Assembly (NCBI GenBank): GCA_011109175.1
Contig: RDEW01000020.1
Coordinates: 743,273 to 807,272 of the forward strand
Direction: 5' to 3'
Source: Dicyema japonicum
Taxonomy: Eukaryota; Dicyemida; Rhombozoa; Dicyemidae
DNA: 64,000 bases
In this document: one piece after another, positions 21,310-32,400 of the stretch
Layout of the letters: each line of letters opens with the position of its first letter
How positions within the stretch are numbered: position 1 is the stretch's first letter
Notes under the pieces: model-generated
The model's database searches: none
Told to the model about the DNA's origin: nothing
The model's input: the letters and a program-made list of their open reading frames with translations, nothing else
Program-made: the position numbers and the translations under genes

Positions 21310-21600
21310 AGTGATCGGAATTTTTGGCATGTTACTTGATAGCCGATACCTTTCTGGATGATGAATGTGTTCGTATTAAGATCGCATCATTAATCGGATT
21401 GAAAGTCTGCCGATGTGGAGACCAGATTAACTGCTTTGCCTTGCACCCAATCTCTTGCAAGAAGAGTGCGGGCAGATTTCCCAGACATAGCCTTGAACAA
21501 AGTCGTTAGACGAGCTTTGGATGCTGCTAGGCACCATTCTGTGCTCGAACCAGTTGGCCTTTGCAGGCCCATGGATGACCATCTTCAACTTTGAAGCAGG
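21310..21600 (+). pseudogene. YLDD retroelement fragment, Cys-rich C-terminal region
   Basis: DDECVRIKIASLIGLKVCRC, GDQINCFALHPISCKKSAGR, FPRHS, then after a frame break RRALDAARHHSVLEPVGL. This matches the 9000-9070 part of the other copy and a Cys-rich segment common to this retroelement group. It lies directly downstream of the CCHC-KPD fragment and upstream of a reverse-strand LINE. Confidence 0.6.
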
Positions 21601-21669
21601 GAGACCTCTTGCTGGTCACCTGCCCGAGCATTCGACCCTTGCCACTACATCAAAGTGCCTTTAGAACCT

Positions 21670-22068
21670 GATCAGCCGTTATTATAATTATTACTAATAA
21701 AAACCAAAAATCATCAACAAATTAAATAACTACATAGCCGTCAGGTGATTCCGGCCGCATTGAGTAGCCATCTCATTTTTGCTTGGTGTTCTTCGGGTTC
21801 CAACGCATTTCCGGATTGGGCGGGGGTTTCTAAACTTTTTGGAGGGTAGTAAGGCTCCGGTTTTCCTCACTAGTTCCTCAAAAGGTGCAGGGTTTAGAGG
21901 TGTCCAAGCAAACCTTTGCAAAGCCTTACTGGCCATTTTTTGGAAGGTATTGATTTTTTCTATATTCCTGTTTGATAGGTTGGTTCCCCATGCAGCACAC
22001 CCGTAAGTTAGAGACGGTTGAATATACTGCACGTAGAGCGAGTCCAAATTTGAGTTGAAATTACCCAT
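21670..22068 (-). mobile_element. 5'-truncated 2A-LINE with 3' tail
   Basis: Reverse-strand ORF with YVQYIQPSLTYGCAAWGTNL, matching FIEPSISYACASWGINL. The family tail begins GCGGCCGGAATCACCTGACG at 21757 on that strand and ends in TTTTATTAGTAATAATTATA near 21670. Confidence 0.75.
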
Positions 22069-22557
22069 TATATTGCTCAGATGTTGGAGTCAGTTTTCTC
22101 TGTTGCGAAAGAATATGAATATCCGCTGTATCCCGTACGAAAGATCACTAACCTACTAACATTTTTTAAATTTATTTGTTTAAAAAATTAAAAGAAACAA
22201 GAAAATTATTTAAAATAATTTATAATTAAAAAAGAAAGTACCACGGCATCGTGGACCAGTTCGTCTGAGTTTATCAGGTTAACAAAAAGATATTAAGGAA
22301 GTAGAAGGGTGAACCTAGAATGATGCGATGGCTTTTCCAGAACATCGTGGTCGCGTCGTGAGAGGTAACTTCCATAGGTTGCTCAATACCTGCAGGCCAA
22401 ATAATAACACATAATAGAGACCTATCATAATAACTACTTTATTTAACAATATTTTATGTTTTAATATATGCAATAATATTGATATAATATTTCCATTTAA
22501 AATAAATAATTAAAATGTCAGTTTTCGTGCTATCTTTGGTTATTCTTAAAAATAATA

Positions 22558-23523
22558 CAAGTCCGACCTCTATTAGGACTCACCTCCGAGGTGGGGCATC
22601 TCTATATTTGGGGTAACTCCGTTTTGGGGCTTTCTATAAATTTTCTATCAAAAGTATGACAAATTAATTAAATTTAACATCTCAATTTTTCTCTAACGGT
22701 CCATTTTGAAGAAAACAGTTAGTGAAATTTTAGAGTTTCTGAAACTGGAACAAAAAAAAAGTCACGTGTGACAATACTGGCTATTTACTGAAGGCTTTAC
22801 TGGACTCTCACTGAGCTTAGTTTAAGAAGTACTAAGAATTGCTTACAGCGATGACTACCCCAGAAACAGTTTTGGAAAGTACAACTTATGCTGCAGGCTT
22901 GACTGGACCACGTGACCCCAAGTGTGTGGACAATCCTGGCTAGACTCAACGCTTATCTGGACTCTCACGGAGCTTAGTTATTGGAAGTAGTCAAATATTG
23001 CCTCAAGGCTTGACCTGGAATCCCACTAATAACACTTTTGGAAGTTGATGCTCATGATGAAGCCTTGTCTAGAAAACAAGACCCCACGTGTGAACAATAC
23101 TGACTATCGACTCAACGCTCCGGACGCTTTACTTGACTGTCACTGAGCATTGTTTTTTGAAGTAGTGAAGTTTGGAAAGGCTTTTCTAGACTCCCCCAGA
23201 AAACACTTTTGTTAGGTGATGGATCATAGCTCAACGTTTGTTTGGACCAGAGACCCCAGAAAATACTGGATATTGACTCAACGCTTTATCGGACTATCTG
23301 AACTCTTAGTTTTGAGATGAGTAAAGTTTGGCTTAGACACATTTAGAAGGTAATGTCCTATGACTTACTCTTGACTAGACCACGTCACCTCAGTTCAAGA
23401 ATTTTAGTTTTTGGAAGTAGTGAAGAATTGCTTCCCGGATAACACTTTTGGAAGGTGATGTCCTATGGCTTACGCTTGACTAGACCACGTCACCCCAGTT
23501 CAAGAACCTTAGAGGTCGGACTG
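22558..23523. mobile_element. Non-autonomous DNA transposon filled with a tandem repeat
   Basis: Left end TA|CAAGTCCGACCTCTATTAGG and right end CTTAGAGGTCGGACTG|TA are inverted copies of about 14 bp flanked by TA, as for Tc1/mariner/pogo-type elements. No transposase is present. The interior (about 22760-23510) is made of diverged tandem units. Confidence 0.6.
22760..23510. repeat. Diverged tandem repeat, about 157-176 bp unit, five units
   Basis: Landmarks recur in the same order: GGACTCTCACTGAGCTTAG (22802, 22959; related forms near 23134 and 23290), AACACTTTTGGAAGGTGATG, TTGACTAGACCACGTCACCC, GACTCAACGCTT. Spacings are about 157, 176 and 156 bp, with a final shortened unit. Confidence 0.65.
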
Positions 23524-23554
23524 TAGTTAAATGATGCTAAAAATCGATAAAAAA

Positions 23555-24229
23555 TCAACTGATGATGTTGGCCATGGCTGTTAACAGGAAATATCTCCCT
23601 AACCAGTTTGAAACGTTCTAATATGCGTCGGTCTTGCCACAACGGAGGTGATGGACATGCATTACTAGTCATCCAACCATATTTGTGAGCCATGTGTTTC
23701 TGTAAATTAGGTTATAAATCCCACATCTACTACCCGAAAAAATCAAAAATGCAGAAAAATTTATTAAGTCAAATTCAGTGGACTGAGGAAATGAAATTCA
23801 GGAATTGGGGGACGGCGGAATCGATTTTGTTGTTGTCAGTGTTTTCGGGTTTGGATTCAATGAAGCACTGTTGCCCCCATTTGATCGTCTTCCCTCAATT
23901 TTATCGAAAATGACACTCCCGATTGTGAGAATTGATATTCTTCTTGGGTGGAAGGTGGATTTGGACAGCATAAATCAGCGTCTCCAGACGGACATGCTCA
24001 TTGACAAACAAATACCTAATCGCTGATCCCTAAAAAATCAATCAGTGTTTCGAGTCCTTTTATTTTGGCTGGAAAGTGTGCAACTCACTCCTTGGTCTCC
24101 TTCAAATGGTAATTTGAAAACAGATTATCAGACTGAGTCAATTCTGAATAATAGTATGTATTTGATCTCAAATAAGTTTAGGGACGCCATTCCCGACCAT
24201 CTGGGGTTGTTGTGGGTTACTTCAAGCTA
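23555..24229 (+). pseudogene. NAD(P)HX epimerase-like (YjeF-N) gene, frame-broken
   Basis: NAD(P)HX epimerases repair hydrated nicotinamide cofactors, usually in mitochondria. Motifs in order: VLICVGL then CHNGGDGHALL (the NGGDG loop, about 23610-23670), LGYKSHIYYPKK (23700-23740), FVVVSVFGFGFNE and LPSILSKMTLPIVRIDI, LGWKVDLDS (23828-23970), then TDMLI. These match the family layout of a Rossmann-like domain with DAIFGFSF and PIxSIDIPSGW. The usual Asp before FGF reads Ser, and IPSGW reads ILLGW. At least three single-base frame changes occur (about 23630, 23690 and in the G run near 23808), plus a clean 23-nt GT-AG intron at 24109-24131. The C-terminal exon ends at 24229 and is not recognisable. 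Either a pseudogene or a real gene with assembly indels. Confidence 0.6.
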
Positions 24230-24699
24230 ATCAATAACAATTTCGAAGTTTTATACGAATATATTAAAATCATGGAAACTTTCTCCCCCAACCAATTCCT
24301 TTTACCAGTAGTTCTCAACTTTTTTCCCACTTCCATTTGAAATTTCACCACCCATTCTCCCCCGTGAGTCAAATTAACTTTTTTGAATTTTATTAAATTA
24401 TTACTCATTTAAGTATAATGCTCGTTAACGAATAGTTTTATTAAAATGCAATAGTCATTAAGTGATATGATCTTTGAAACTGATGACTAGGGAATTTTTT
24501 ATGGCAGTTAAAATTTAAAATATAGCACTTAAAACAAAATTATAGCATGTCACAGTGTGATAAATCGTCACAGTTCACAGATTGAAATTAAAATAAAAAA
24601 TATTAGAATATTTAAAAACCATTGGAATTTGCAAAATTGTATTAATTGAGAAATAAAATATCTATAAAATTAATTAAATTAGCGTGCTGAAATGAAATT

Positions 24700-25200
24700 G
24701 AAATTTATTTCCAAAGACCACAGTTAAAGACAAAAACAAGAAATTATGTGATCCCTCAGGTTGGCCCGGTGGTCTTCCCTCGATCCAACACAAGCACGCA
24801 GTGGACGCTGAAATGCGTCTGGTGCAAATTTCAAAGAAACCTTGTAAAAATAAAAAAAAATGAAGAAGGAATAAACATCTTAAGACGGAAAGAGATCGTT
24901 TAACGAAATGCATATAACATTGCATACCGCGGAAAAAACGATGAGAGCTAAAGAGAAGAAATACGAAGCCCTACGCGACCGATTCGCGTTCTATCCCATT
25001 GTGGTAGAGACAACTGGAGGAATAAGTGGAAAATCGCTTTAATAATAAAATAAATTAAACGCCTAGATAAACTAAAAATCCACGACGCACGTGAGACCCA
25101 GTGGCTTCCTCAGTTGATCTCTGCTGCAATCGTGAGAGGCAACGCAACGCCGATAATGTCGTCGGGGACCACTTTGGATGGATTGCTGTGTTAATTAATT
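24700..25200 (+). pseudogene. YLDD retroelement fragment, C-terminal end
   Basis: RAKEKKYEALRDRFAFYPIV, VETTGG (about 24945-25020) and LPQLISAAIVRGNATPIM (about 25107-25160) fit the conserved C-terminal tail of this retroelement family (KYE-x2-R-x-F-x-F-x-P-x-V-x-ETTG, then A-I-x-RGNA). Frames are broken between them. Confidence 0.55.
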
Positions 25201-25367
25201 AATTGTTACTTTTATTAATAAAATAATTAAAATTTTTTCTGACAATGTTAAGGTTTCATTAAGTACACTAGCTAATCATGGAAACAAGATTATGCGATGA
25301 AGAATACAGTGTCCAGGGAATAATTCTTTAAAAATGCTGTAAAGTCTTTGAATTTCCAACTATCGCT

Positions 25368-25523
25368 ATGGCTCCATCCGTCGCTATGGACAGTACTATC
25401 TTCGACAAAATAATTTCCGATGAACCCAAAACATTCGATAATATCAATTTCAGTGACGGAACAATCACTGACATTACATCATATGAGGATAACCTGTTTT
25501 CGCGACCAAATCAGATATTTTAG
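25368..25523 (+). CDS. Hypothetical small ORF, 51 aa
   Basis: Starts MAPSVAMDSTIFDKIISDEP and ends in SRPNQIF then TAG. Acidic, no membrane segment, not recognised. An upstream reading METRLCDEEYSV at about 25279 precedes a possible donor, so it may be part of a spliced gene. A chance ORF is also possible. Confidence 0.25.
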   Translation: MAPSVAMDSTIFDKIISDEPKTFDNINFSDGTITDITSYEDNLFSRPNQIF

Positions 25524-26199
25524 AGGGGGTTTCCAGTCCTTCTACAAAATTAACTAAAATGCTAACTATTAGTTTGGAATGTTTTTTTCTATGTAATTTT
25601 GTTAGATTGTAGAATTTTGAAATAGTTCTCCCTTAGTTCTTTCAAAGTATTCAATAGGTTTGTCAAGTTTAGACAATGATTGCTTTCTAAATCCCTGATA
25701 TTCTTGTGGCTTCATTTGACAGTAATATTGCATATTAGGCATACGGTTTTGCTTCATCAATGAGAAATAATTAAATAATAATTTTTAATACTTTCGGTCT
25801 TTCTATAAAATTTAAAAAATCAATAATTAAAAATTCCACCGCCAAAAAGTAAATATCCCATCGTCTGATTTAGACGATATCGCCCAGGTTGAGAACCACT
25901 GTTTATTACGATTATCCTTCAATTTTTATTTAGTCAAATCAAATTTATTGTGGATTGAGTGATGGGCTTTCAGCAGCTTGATTTTTTTAAAACATTTACT
26001 TACCACATTTCCAGCATGCCGCGAGAAACACATGTGTATATATTATTACTCACAGGATTTTTAGCTATTTTTAAAAAAAATTAAATTTTTAATATTAAAA
26101 TTTCTTTTTATTTGTGTAGGAGAAAAATATAATATTGGATTTTAATTCGAAAAATTAAAATAAATTTATTCTGATAGCAAGTGGGTACCTTTACCCTTA

Positions 26200-26520
26200 T
26201 AAGAACCTTTCTTGTCCTTCATGGATCCCGTTTATCTCTCGGACAAATTCCATGAAAATCTAGGCTTGCCAAAAAAAAGGCTTCCACAAATTACGAAAAG
26301 ATAGACTTCTAGAAAGTCCCAGTCTCCAATGCCTCTCGAACCTTTAATACATTAAAACGTGACGTTGCGACTACGAATAACCAGTTATAAGGTCGACGCG
26401 TACTTGCCTGAACTCGTGGAGGATCATCGAGCCAGCTGAAGTCTTTTTTAAGCTTGCCAGGATCACTTGATTAGTTAATTTGATGTTACCGTGATCTGTA
26501 TTTCATTTGATTCATCCAAT
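26200..26520 (+). repeat. LINE/SINE 3' end with family tail
   Basis: Tail at 26458-26520: AGGATCACTTGATTAGTTAA, then GTTACCGTGATCTGTATTTC. The body has no readable ORF. Confidence 0.5.
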
Positions 26521-26619
26521 AAGTGCAGAATATTTTTTCCCGTGGGTTGATTTAATACCTAAAACGCCATTTTTAAAAAAAAGTAAATTTTTAGTTAAAA
26601 TCTCTGTCAAATAACCAAG

Positions 26620-26890
26620 TGGTTTGGTTGGAAGGTTGAGATAATGACGTACTTCTATTGCACTACTTTCATGATGGATGAAAGCCAATTTTTTACTTCT
26701 ATTAAGCACGGAGGAGGTGATAGAGTTAGGAGACATCAGAAAAAAGTTCTAAACAAAGAAAGTGTAGAATATACGTAGGATCAGGATTCGAATCTCGTAT
26801 TGCCAAAAATTGAAAAAAAACTTGTAGGATCATCTGGAGAAACTGAGCGTGTAGGATAATAGCTAATATGATTATGCTCATTAAATTCCC
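26620..26890 (+). repeat. SINE-2 copy A
   Basis: ACCAAGTGGTTTGGTTGGAA resembles a tRNA A box; GGATTCGAATCTCG at 26783-26796 fits a B box. The segment shares GGAAGGTTGAG, CTACTTTCATGATG, AAGCCA/AAACCAGTTTCTTCTT and the end GATCATCTG...GTGTAGGATGATAGCT with 27590-27860. Confidence 0.55.
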
Positions 26891-27005
26891 ACTTCGCGTA
26901 ATTGGTGGCTCTTTGTGGTATCTTTTTGTATAAATTCATATATTAAAATACTGTCGTAAATCGAGGTGGAGACTCGTATAGACTAGATGCCCCTGCAAAT
27001 ATAGT

Positions 27006-27198
27006 AATGGAAAAATACTTTAACAATGATAACATACCCAACTTTATAGGGAGGCCGAAGGTCACTCTCCCTGTGGCCCTCAATAAGAATATTAAGATGA
27101 TTGAAAGAAACTCGAATGTACAGACGACCTACGGTCACATGAAAAGACATGTATGGTATGAGGATCTTGAATCGTGTGGCACACGGCATTTTAGTTAA
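27006..27198 (+). other. Short ORF without recognisable function
   Basis: 63 codons (MEKYFNNDNIPNFIGRPKVT...). GRPKV with LPVAL could be a chance resemblance to repeat-element proteins. Lies between two SINE-2 copies. Function not recognised. Confidence 0.15.
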
Positions 27199-27589
27199 TA
27201 TAACATTATTTTGTTACTGTGAACATGCGTTAATGTCAGTGATATGTCCATATGTCCCAGGTTCTTGATAACCTGACTTCGACTTATCGTAGCCACTATG
27301 TCATTCTGAAATTTCTTTTCTTTTCCTGCAAGTAATTCGATTGATGCAGAACTCTATAGTGGTGAGGCAAATCACTCCTGACGACATTTCGAAAAGTTAT
27401 TTCCTCCCAAAGTAACTTTCATGCACCTTCTGGCAGATGATCCTCCAAGTTCTTTCAGCCTTAGGACAGACAGAATTGAACTAAGATCCCATAGTTTAAA
27501 ACTATAGGGTTAGTCAGGTCAGTCATGAGAAGGAGGATGACCTCAAACTATAAGATAACTCAAATAATATGCTTGTTACCTAAAAATAT

Positions 27590-27860
27590 TATAAATTGTA
27601 CTTAGTCAAGTGAGGACCTGTTAGCCACGTCGGAAGGTTGAGGATGTGCCTCTGTTACTACTTTGCTTCATGATGATGAAAACCAGTTTCTTCTTGTGAG
27701 GGTGGACGAGGGGACGGACCCAGATTTTGAACTAAGTAATTCTGGTTCAACTTCCGTCCAGCCGAATTTGTAAGTACTCAGAAGATCATCTGTCAGAAGC
27801 TGCACGTGTAGAATGATAGTTACTACGATTGTTTGAGATAGTTTGAATTTTTCTTAAATT
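27590..27860 (+). repeat. SINE-2 copy B
   Basis: Same landmarks as the 26620 copy: CGGAAGGTTGAGGATGTGCC, ACTTTGCTTCATGATGATGA, GTGAGGGTGGACGAGG, then GATCATCTGTCAGAAGCTGC and GTGTAGAATGATAG. A partial reverse copy lies near 27400-27500. Confidence 0.55.
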
Positions 27861-28289
27861 GGATAACATAAAAGTCCCAAATAATTAACTAATGCGGGAA
27901 GAGCTAAATCATGGACAAACACAGAAAACAACAAAGTCATTTAGTTAAGAGGCCTGGATTTCGTTGGTGTTCCCTCGATCATCACTATTTTGAGTCTCTG
28001 CCACAACAAATGTTTCGCGGGATGCGTATCTTTTCAAAGGAACCTTCGTCCAATATTGGAGAGATACATAAATAGTTTCTCCATGGAGATTATAGTCAGA
28101 GGCGACCTCGCTGTAGTATAAGATCTTGCATTTTTGGGAGGACAAAATTTAAACCCGGATCTAATATATTGACATTTCCTTTGTAAAAAACTTCGGTTTC
28201 GATGTTTACTGACTCTTACCTTTACGATCGCGGCTTTCATCCATAATGAAACTAAGTGGATATCCCATGCAATAGAGGTAAGTCACGTA

Positions 28290-28530
28290 CCAAAGGTGTA
28301 ATCCCGTGATCATGACGCGCTCGAGTAGAACCATATCCAAGCACAGTGATTCAGTTGACATTAGCAGGGAAGCTGAAGTCGAAGCCAGAACTCGTCGCCA
28401 GCGAGCGAAATCGTCTTATGAAGAAAAGGATCCATTTGAATGTATGCCAGGCATTGTGTGTCTCTTGTGTAGGTAAATCCGATGACGCCACGAGAAGGAA
28501 GAAAACCCTTCAATCGACATGGCACCACGT
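28290..28530 (-). repeat. Head-type SINE (SINE-H) copy, type I tail
   Basis: On the reverse strand: CACGTGGTGCCATGTCG, GTGGCGTCATCGGATTTACC, GCCTGGCATACATTCAAATG, GGCGACGAGTTCTGGCTTCG, then GCGCGTCATGATCACGGGAT and CCTTTGGTACGTG. The same order occurs at 46230-46530 on the plus strand. Confidence 0.65.
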
Positions 28531-28599
28531 GGACAATGTCAAATTTTTATTTATTTGAATAAATGTCAAATATTTGTATTATTTAAATATAGGTAAAAA

Positions 28600-29245
28600 A
28601 TGTATCAAATTTTTGCCATGACAGTATCTATGCTATTCACATCAATCACCTATGACCTCAGGCACAGATCGTGTTATCGAGGCTATACAAGTATTCATCA
28701 ATTCCCATACGATACCAAACATATGGAAGAATTCATTAATTACACAAATTTTCAAGCCTGGAAATCAAAAGATAATCCATTCTCTTACCGCCCTCTCCAT
28801 AACATGGCTTTGTCAAAAGTGCTGGAGATGCTTGTATTAATGTTAATCTCCCCTGTTCTACCATTGCTTGAATTTCAACATGATTTCAGAGCAGGCCGTT
28901 CTATGACTCATTTTGGATCTGTCTCCCTGTTCATCACAGACGGCTTTAGCATGAAGACTCTGTTATCTATTAGATAACCTTCGAATCTGTTTCGAGGAGG
29001 CTCAACGAAAAAGATCTTTATTTCGAATTTATATCTAAGTATCTTGCTATAACTGAAAGATTTCTTAACTAGCAGACATGGAAGAGTCCGAATTGGTAAA
29101 ACTACTTGAAAATCAAGACTAATCCAAAATGGGGTCCCAATATTATTCAAGGAGAATGGAGAATTTGCGAGATGTTGGAAGCTGGGATCTCCTAATTAGT
29201 GAGTTAACACTTCCTTCTTGGTGGTCTTGGGGTTTAAAAAACCAT
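28600..29245 (+). mobile_element. 2A-LINE fragment with reverse-transcriptase start and 3' tail
   Basis: NSHTIPNIWKNSLITQIFKP (28690-28750) matches MNSIPTIWKLSHIRPIPKPG. LSKVLEMLVLMLI, FQHDFRAGRSMTHF and FITDGFSM follow in another frame, then SRHGRVRIG and IQNGVP near 29075-29140. Directly after comes the tail GGGATCTCCTAATTAGTGAG and CTTGGTGGTCTTGGGGTTTA (29168-29245). The catalytic YADD and everything between are missing, so this copy has an internal deletion joined to a complete tail. Confidence 0.7.
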
Positions 29246-29426
29246 CACAAATTACATTAAGAAACGGCCCCATCCACTAAATCGAGCTTGCTTCCCACAA
29301 TGAGATCGACTGGAGATGCCTAAGTGTGGACAGACAATTTTATAAATAATCAATAACTTACGTCTTTAATTCGACTAGTAAAATAATCTTGATAAAAGAA
29401 TCTCAAGTCTTCACAAAAATCCAATC

Positions 29427-29738
29427 TAATGGATTGGAGGAGACTCAATGAATTTTTCCAGTTCTAAGGGTCGTGAGCCTTGTCACTCTCGTCAAACAAA
29501 TAAAATGGCGGAGAACATATTTAAATGTTAAAGCTACCAAAGACTCTGACCCCCACTCAGTTGGTTCACATCTCACAATTCCATTCCATCTCTTCCAAAA
29601 GAAACCTTAAATAATCAAATCCCCCCAACTTGTATTCCAACGCTTATAAAGTCATTCTGCGAATTGTCGTAAAATTGAGTATTCAAAGTAGAAGACTACA
29701 GTAAGTTTACAATTCATTGAGTCTCCTCCAATCCATTA
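29427..29738. repeat. Perfect 28-bp inverted repeat, 256 bp apart
   Basis: TAATGGATTGGAGGAGACTC plus AATGAATT at 29427-29454 is exactly repeated in reverse complement at 29711-29738. The second arm lies over the last codons of the coiled-coil gene (MDWRRLNEL then stop at 29707). Confidence 0.85.
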
Positions 29739-32400
29739 TATTTCTCACGATGAGGACATCACTACCACAAGGAACATGTGCTTTGAAGATCTCTGAAATT
29801 TTGGGAAACTTGTCCAAATTTTTGATTGTGAGCTTCATATTAGTTGGCATCTTGATTGATCATGGTCTCCATTATGGACTGCGAGTACTAAACCAATACC
29901 TTCTGGGACTCCTTCACATTACGCTGTCTCAAAAGCAAGTCCTCATGAACAGCAGTAATGTCAGAGAACTGATCCTTTTATTCAGATGATTGTATTGCTT
30001 CAGTTTGACGTTGCAGTCATCCAATACCTTGCAAAACTGGTGGAGACTCTGACCACTATATTTCTCAACTTCCTCGAATGAGAATGTACCCAACTTTCTA
30101 ACCTTTCCTAAACAGTCCTCTTTCGAGCAATTAATGTAAAGGGACTATTTCAAGCAGCATTTTCTCTTGATTAATATCCCCTCCGACGATTTACCAACTT
30201 TGTTAATCTTGTTCCACAATTCTGTCTCTGACCTACAATCAATATTCCCCGAGACCCTGGCTCTGTTAAATTCTTCTCGAGATTTCATCAAAGTCAGAAT
30301 CTCTATTTTCTGATCCATTTGAGTGATATTTTTGTTTTTCAGTCAGATGGCTTCCAATTGGGCCTTTTTAACCATCAGATTATTTTGCAAATGTGATTCC
30401 AATCCATTCTTCTCAATATCCAACTACAAAAGTCTCCAAATAAACTACTTCCATCCTATCCTACATGAAGACTTTATTCTCCTCGGAAGTATCACGCAAA
30501 ACATTATTAACTCACTCAATCTCGCTAACATAGGTTGCAGTCAACTGTGACAATTAGGAACTCCCAATCTCAGAGGTGAGAATCTCAATCCTGTTTGTCA
30601 CAGGTTGGTGATCCCTCATAGCAGATTCCACAAGTTGAATCTATTAGAGAAAATATAAAAACATTTGACGCAGAGAAAGTGGAAGGAAACTCATCAGCAG
30701 AAGAGTCAACTCGGAGTTCATTTTTCAAGAACATTCCTGACTTTAATAAACATAAAATTTGCATTTAGAATTTTGCATAACAAATCCGTAATTCACCAAA
30801 ACATATATTGAAATCATTTTCAGTCCCTGTAAGCTTGTTGTTAACTGAACACTTTTGTCTTGCATTTCTTTAAATTTAGTCCGAGCTGTCATTGTTCAGA
30901 GCATTCTTGAGTAATAAAGTCCCCTATAATGAGTCTTCTTGACCTAATTTGGGGTCCTTCAAGTCATCCAGTTAAGAAACTATCACAAGTCAAACATTCA
31001 TAACCCATCGAGTTGGCAACTATGCGAACAACCCAGGCTAATTTGGCGGCTTAATTCGTTCAAAATTTGAGTGGCCACTTGATCAGACTCGATAATAAAG
31101 TAAAAGAGACTAATACTAACTCAAAATTAAACCTTGACCCAGCAGTGACCTCTACCACTGTGTACAAACTTTCTGAGCAATCAATATTATCGATAACAGA
31201 AATCCTCCGATCCAACCTGCTCCACCACCTTTACAACACTGTCGATTCCAGCCAAAATGATCTAAATTAGTAAAAAGACAACATTCCCATGTTTTTATAA
31301 ACTACTCCGTTCTGTAATAGTCTAATCTTATTTCGTTTCAACTCCCTAAATTTTGATTCCCCACTTTCTATCAGACTTCTATGGAACAGTATATTCTTTT
31401 CGGTCTACTATTTTTAGTTCCAACTCTACTCGTTCGGAGGAATCTAACAGAATTTCCCGCTCTATATCCGATACCTACTTCAATTTATCCTCCTCAATCT
31501 TTATGAGTTGACACAACTCCCGGTCAATCCACAAATCTTATTCTTCAACAGTGGGAATCTCTTTAGCTCTCCTTCCATGACATACAACTCTTTTATTTGA
31601 GCTTCAGCCTTATCGTGTCTGCACTAAATCACAATTTTACCTCAACCAAAGGTTTACCTCCTTCCAACATAAGCCTTAAAATATTGGAAGAATCTTTGTA
31701 AGGTTTTCTTCAATAGTCTTTATATCCACGGAAATCTGTTTCTGATTCCCCATAAGGTTGCATCTTAGTTCCCCTTCTAACCTCATCTCTTCCTCAAGGT
31801 CTGCTAATTATAATTCCATTTTAGCCCTTGCACGAGTTCTCTCTGAATTCTCCATCGTGATAATGCACCTTTCCTCCCTCAAAAGGAATATTTCTGGGTC
31901 AGTTTCTTTCACATCTCTAGGAGAAATCTGAGATTAAGCAGTAAATTATAATAACAGATTCAACGGCTTGTATTCTAATTTACAGTTTCTGATGCTCAAC
32001 AGCCAATTATCTGCGTTTCTGATTGAGTTTTTCATGTTTTCTATCATTCTCGTTGGCATCTCCCGTGAAGATAACGTATTCCAGGGATCTCCGTAGTCTG
32101 TCATATTTTATAAATTTCCCGCAAGTCTTCTTTATCAATCTCCAGCAGATTTACTCCACGTTGAACCTCATCTAAGAGTTCATTAACTTTTTTCGCTCTT
32201 CCACTAAAATAGAAACAAAGGTTACATGCTTCTTTTATCTAAGACTCGCTCTCCGTCCGATTATTGACGAAAACGTTGGTCCCAGCAATTTCCATTAAAA
32301 TCTTCAATCCCCGGAATTAGGAGAGGTGGCAATTTATCTAGTCATATTACTTACTCTCTACCTTTCCCTGTTTGGCAATGTAGTAACGATTACATCAAGA
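29707..32400 (-). CDS. Coiled-coil protein with many mini-introns (5' end unresolved)
   Basis: The reverse strand codes for long heptad-rich stretches broken by stops that lie in GT-AG introns. Examples: KKVNELLDEVQRGVNLLEID then KEDLREIYK (about 32195-32105); LEEEMRLEGELRCNLMGNQK (about 31797-31735); RHDKAEAQIKELYVMEGELK (31620-31561); FRELKRNKIRLLQN (about 31348-31305); IQLVESAMRDHQPVTNRIEI (30640-30580); EEFNRARVSGNIDC (about 30270-30235). Clear introns are 32225-32204 (22 nt), 31429-31405 (25) and 30662-30641 (22); others appear to be 22-40 nt. The most 3' reading ends DWRRLNEL and TAA at 29707. Not every exon could be phased by hand, and I cannot name the protein; a cytoskeletal or Golgi/centrosomal filament-type role is typical for such composition but not shown. 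Confidence 0.6.

Larger units (their letters stand above)
24306..25901. mobile_element. Probable non-autonomous hAT-like element
   Basis: Left end CAGTAGTTCTCAACTTTTTT at 24306 and right end CCCAGGTTGAGAACCACTG ending at 25901 are inverted; the consensus CAGTGGTTCTCAACCTGGG is typical of hAT ends. Flanking 8-mers CCTTTTAC and TTTATTAC agree at five positions, so a decayed 8-bp duplication is possible. No hAT transposase is present inside; it holds a YLDD retroelement fragment. Confidence 0.45.

Noticed and set aside
29707-32400. Use of TAA as a sense codon (reassigned genetic code)
   Set aside because: Several in-frame TAA codons in the coiled-coil region suggested it, but most disappear with GT-AG mini-introns, and E2F and the aminotransferase end at TAA and read normally.
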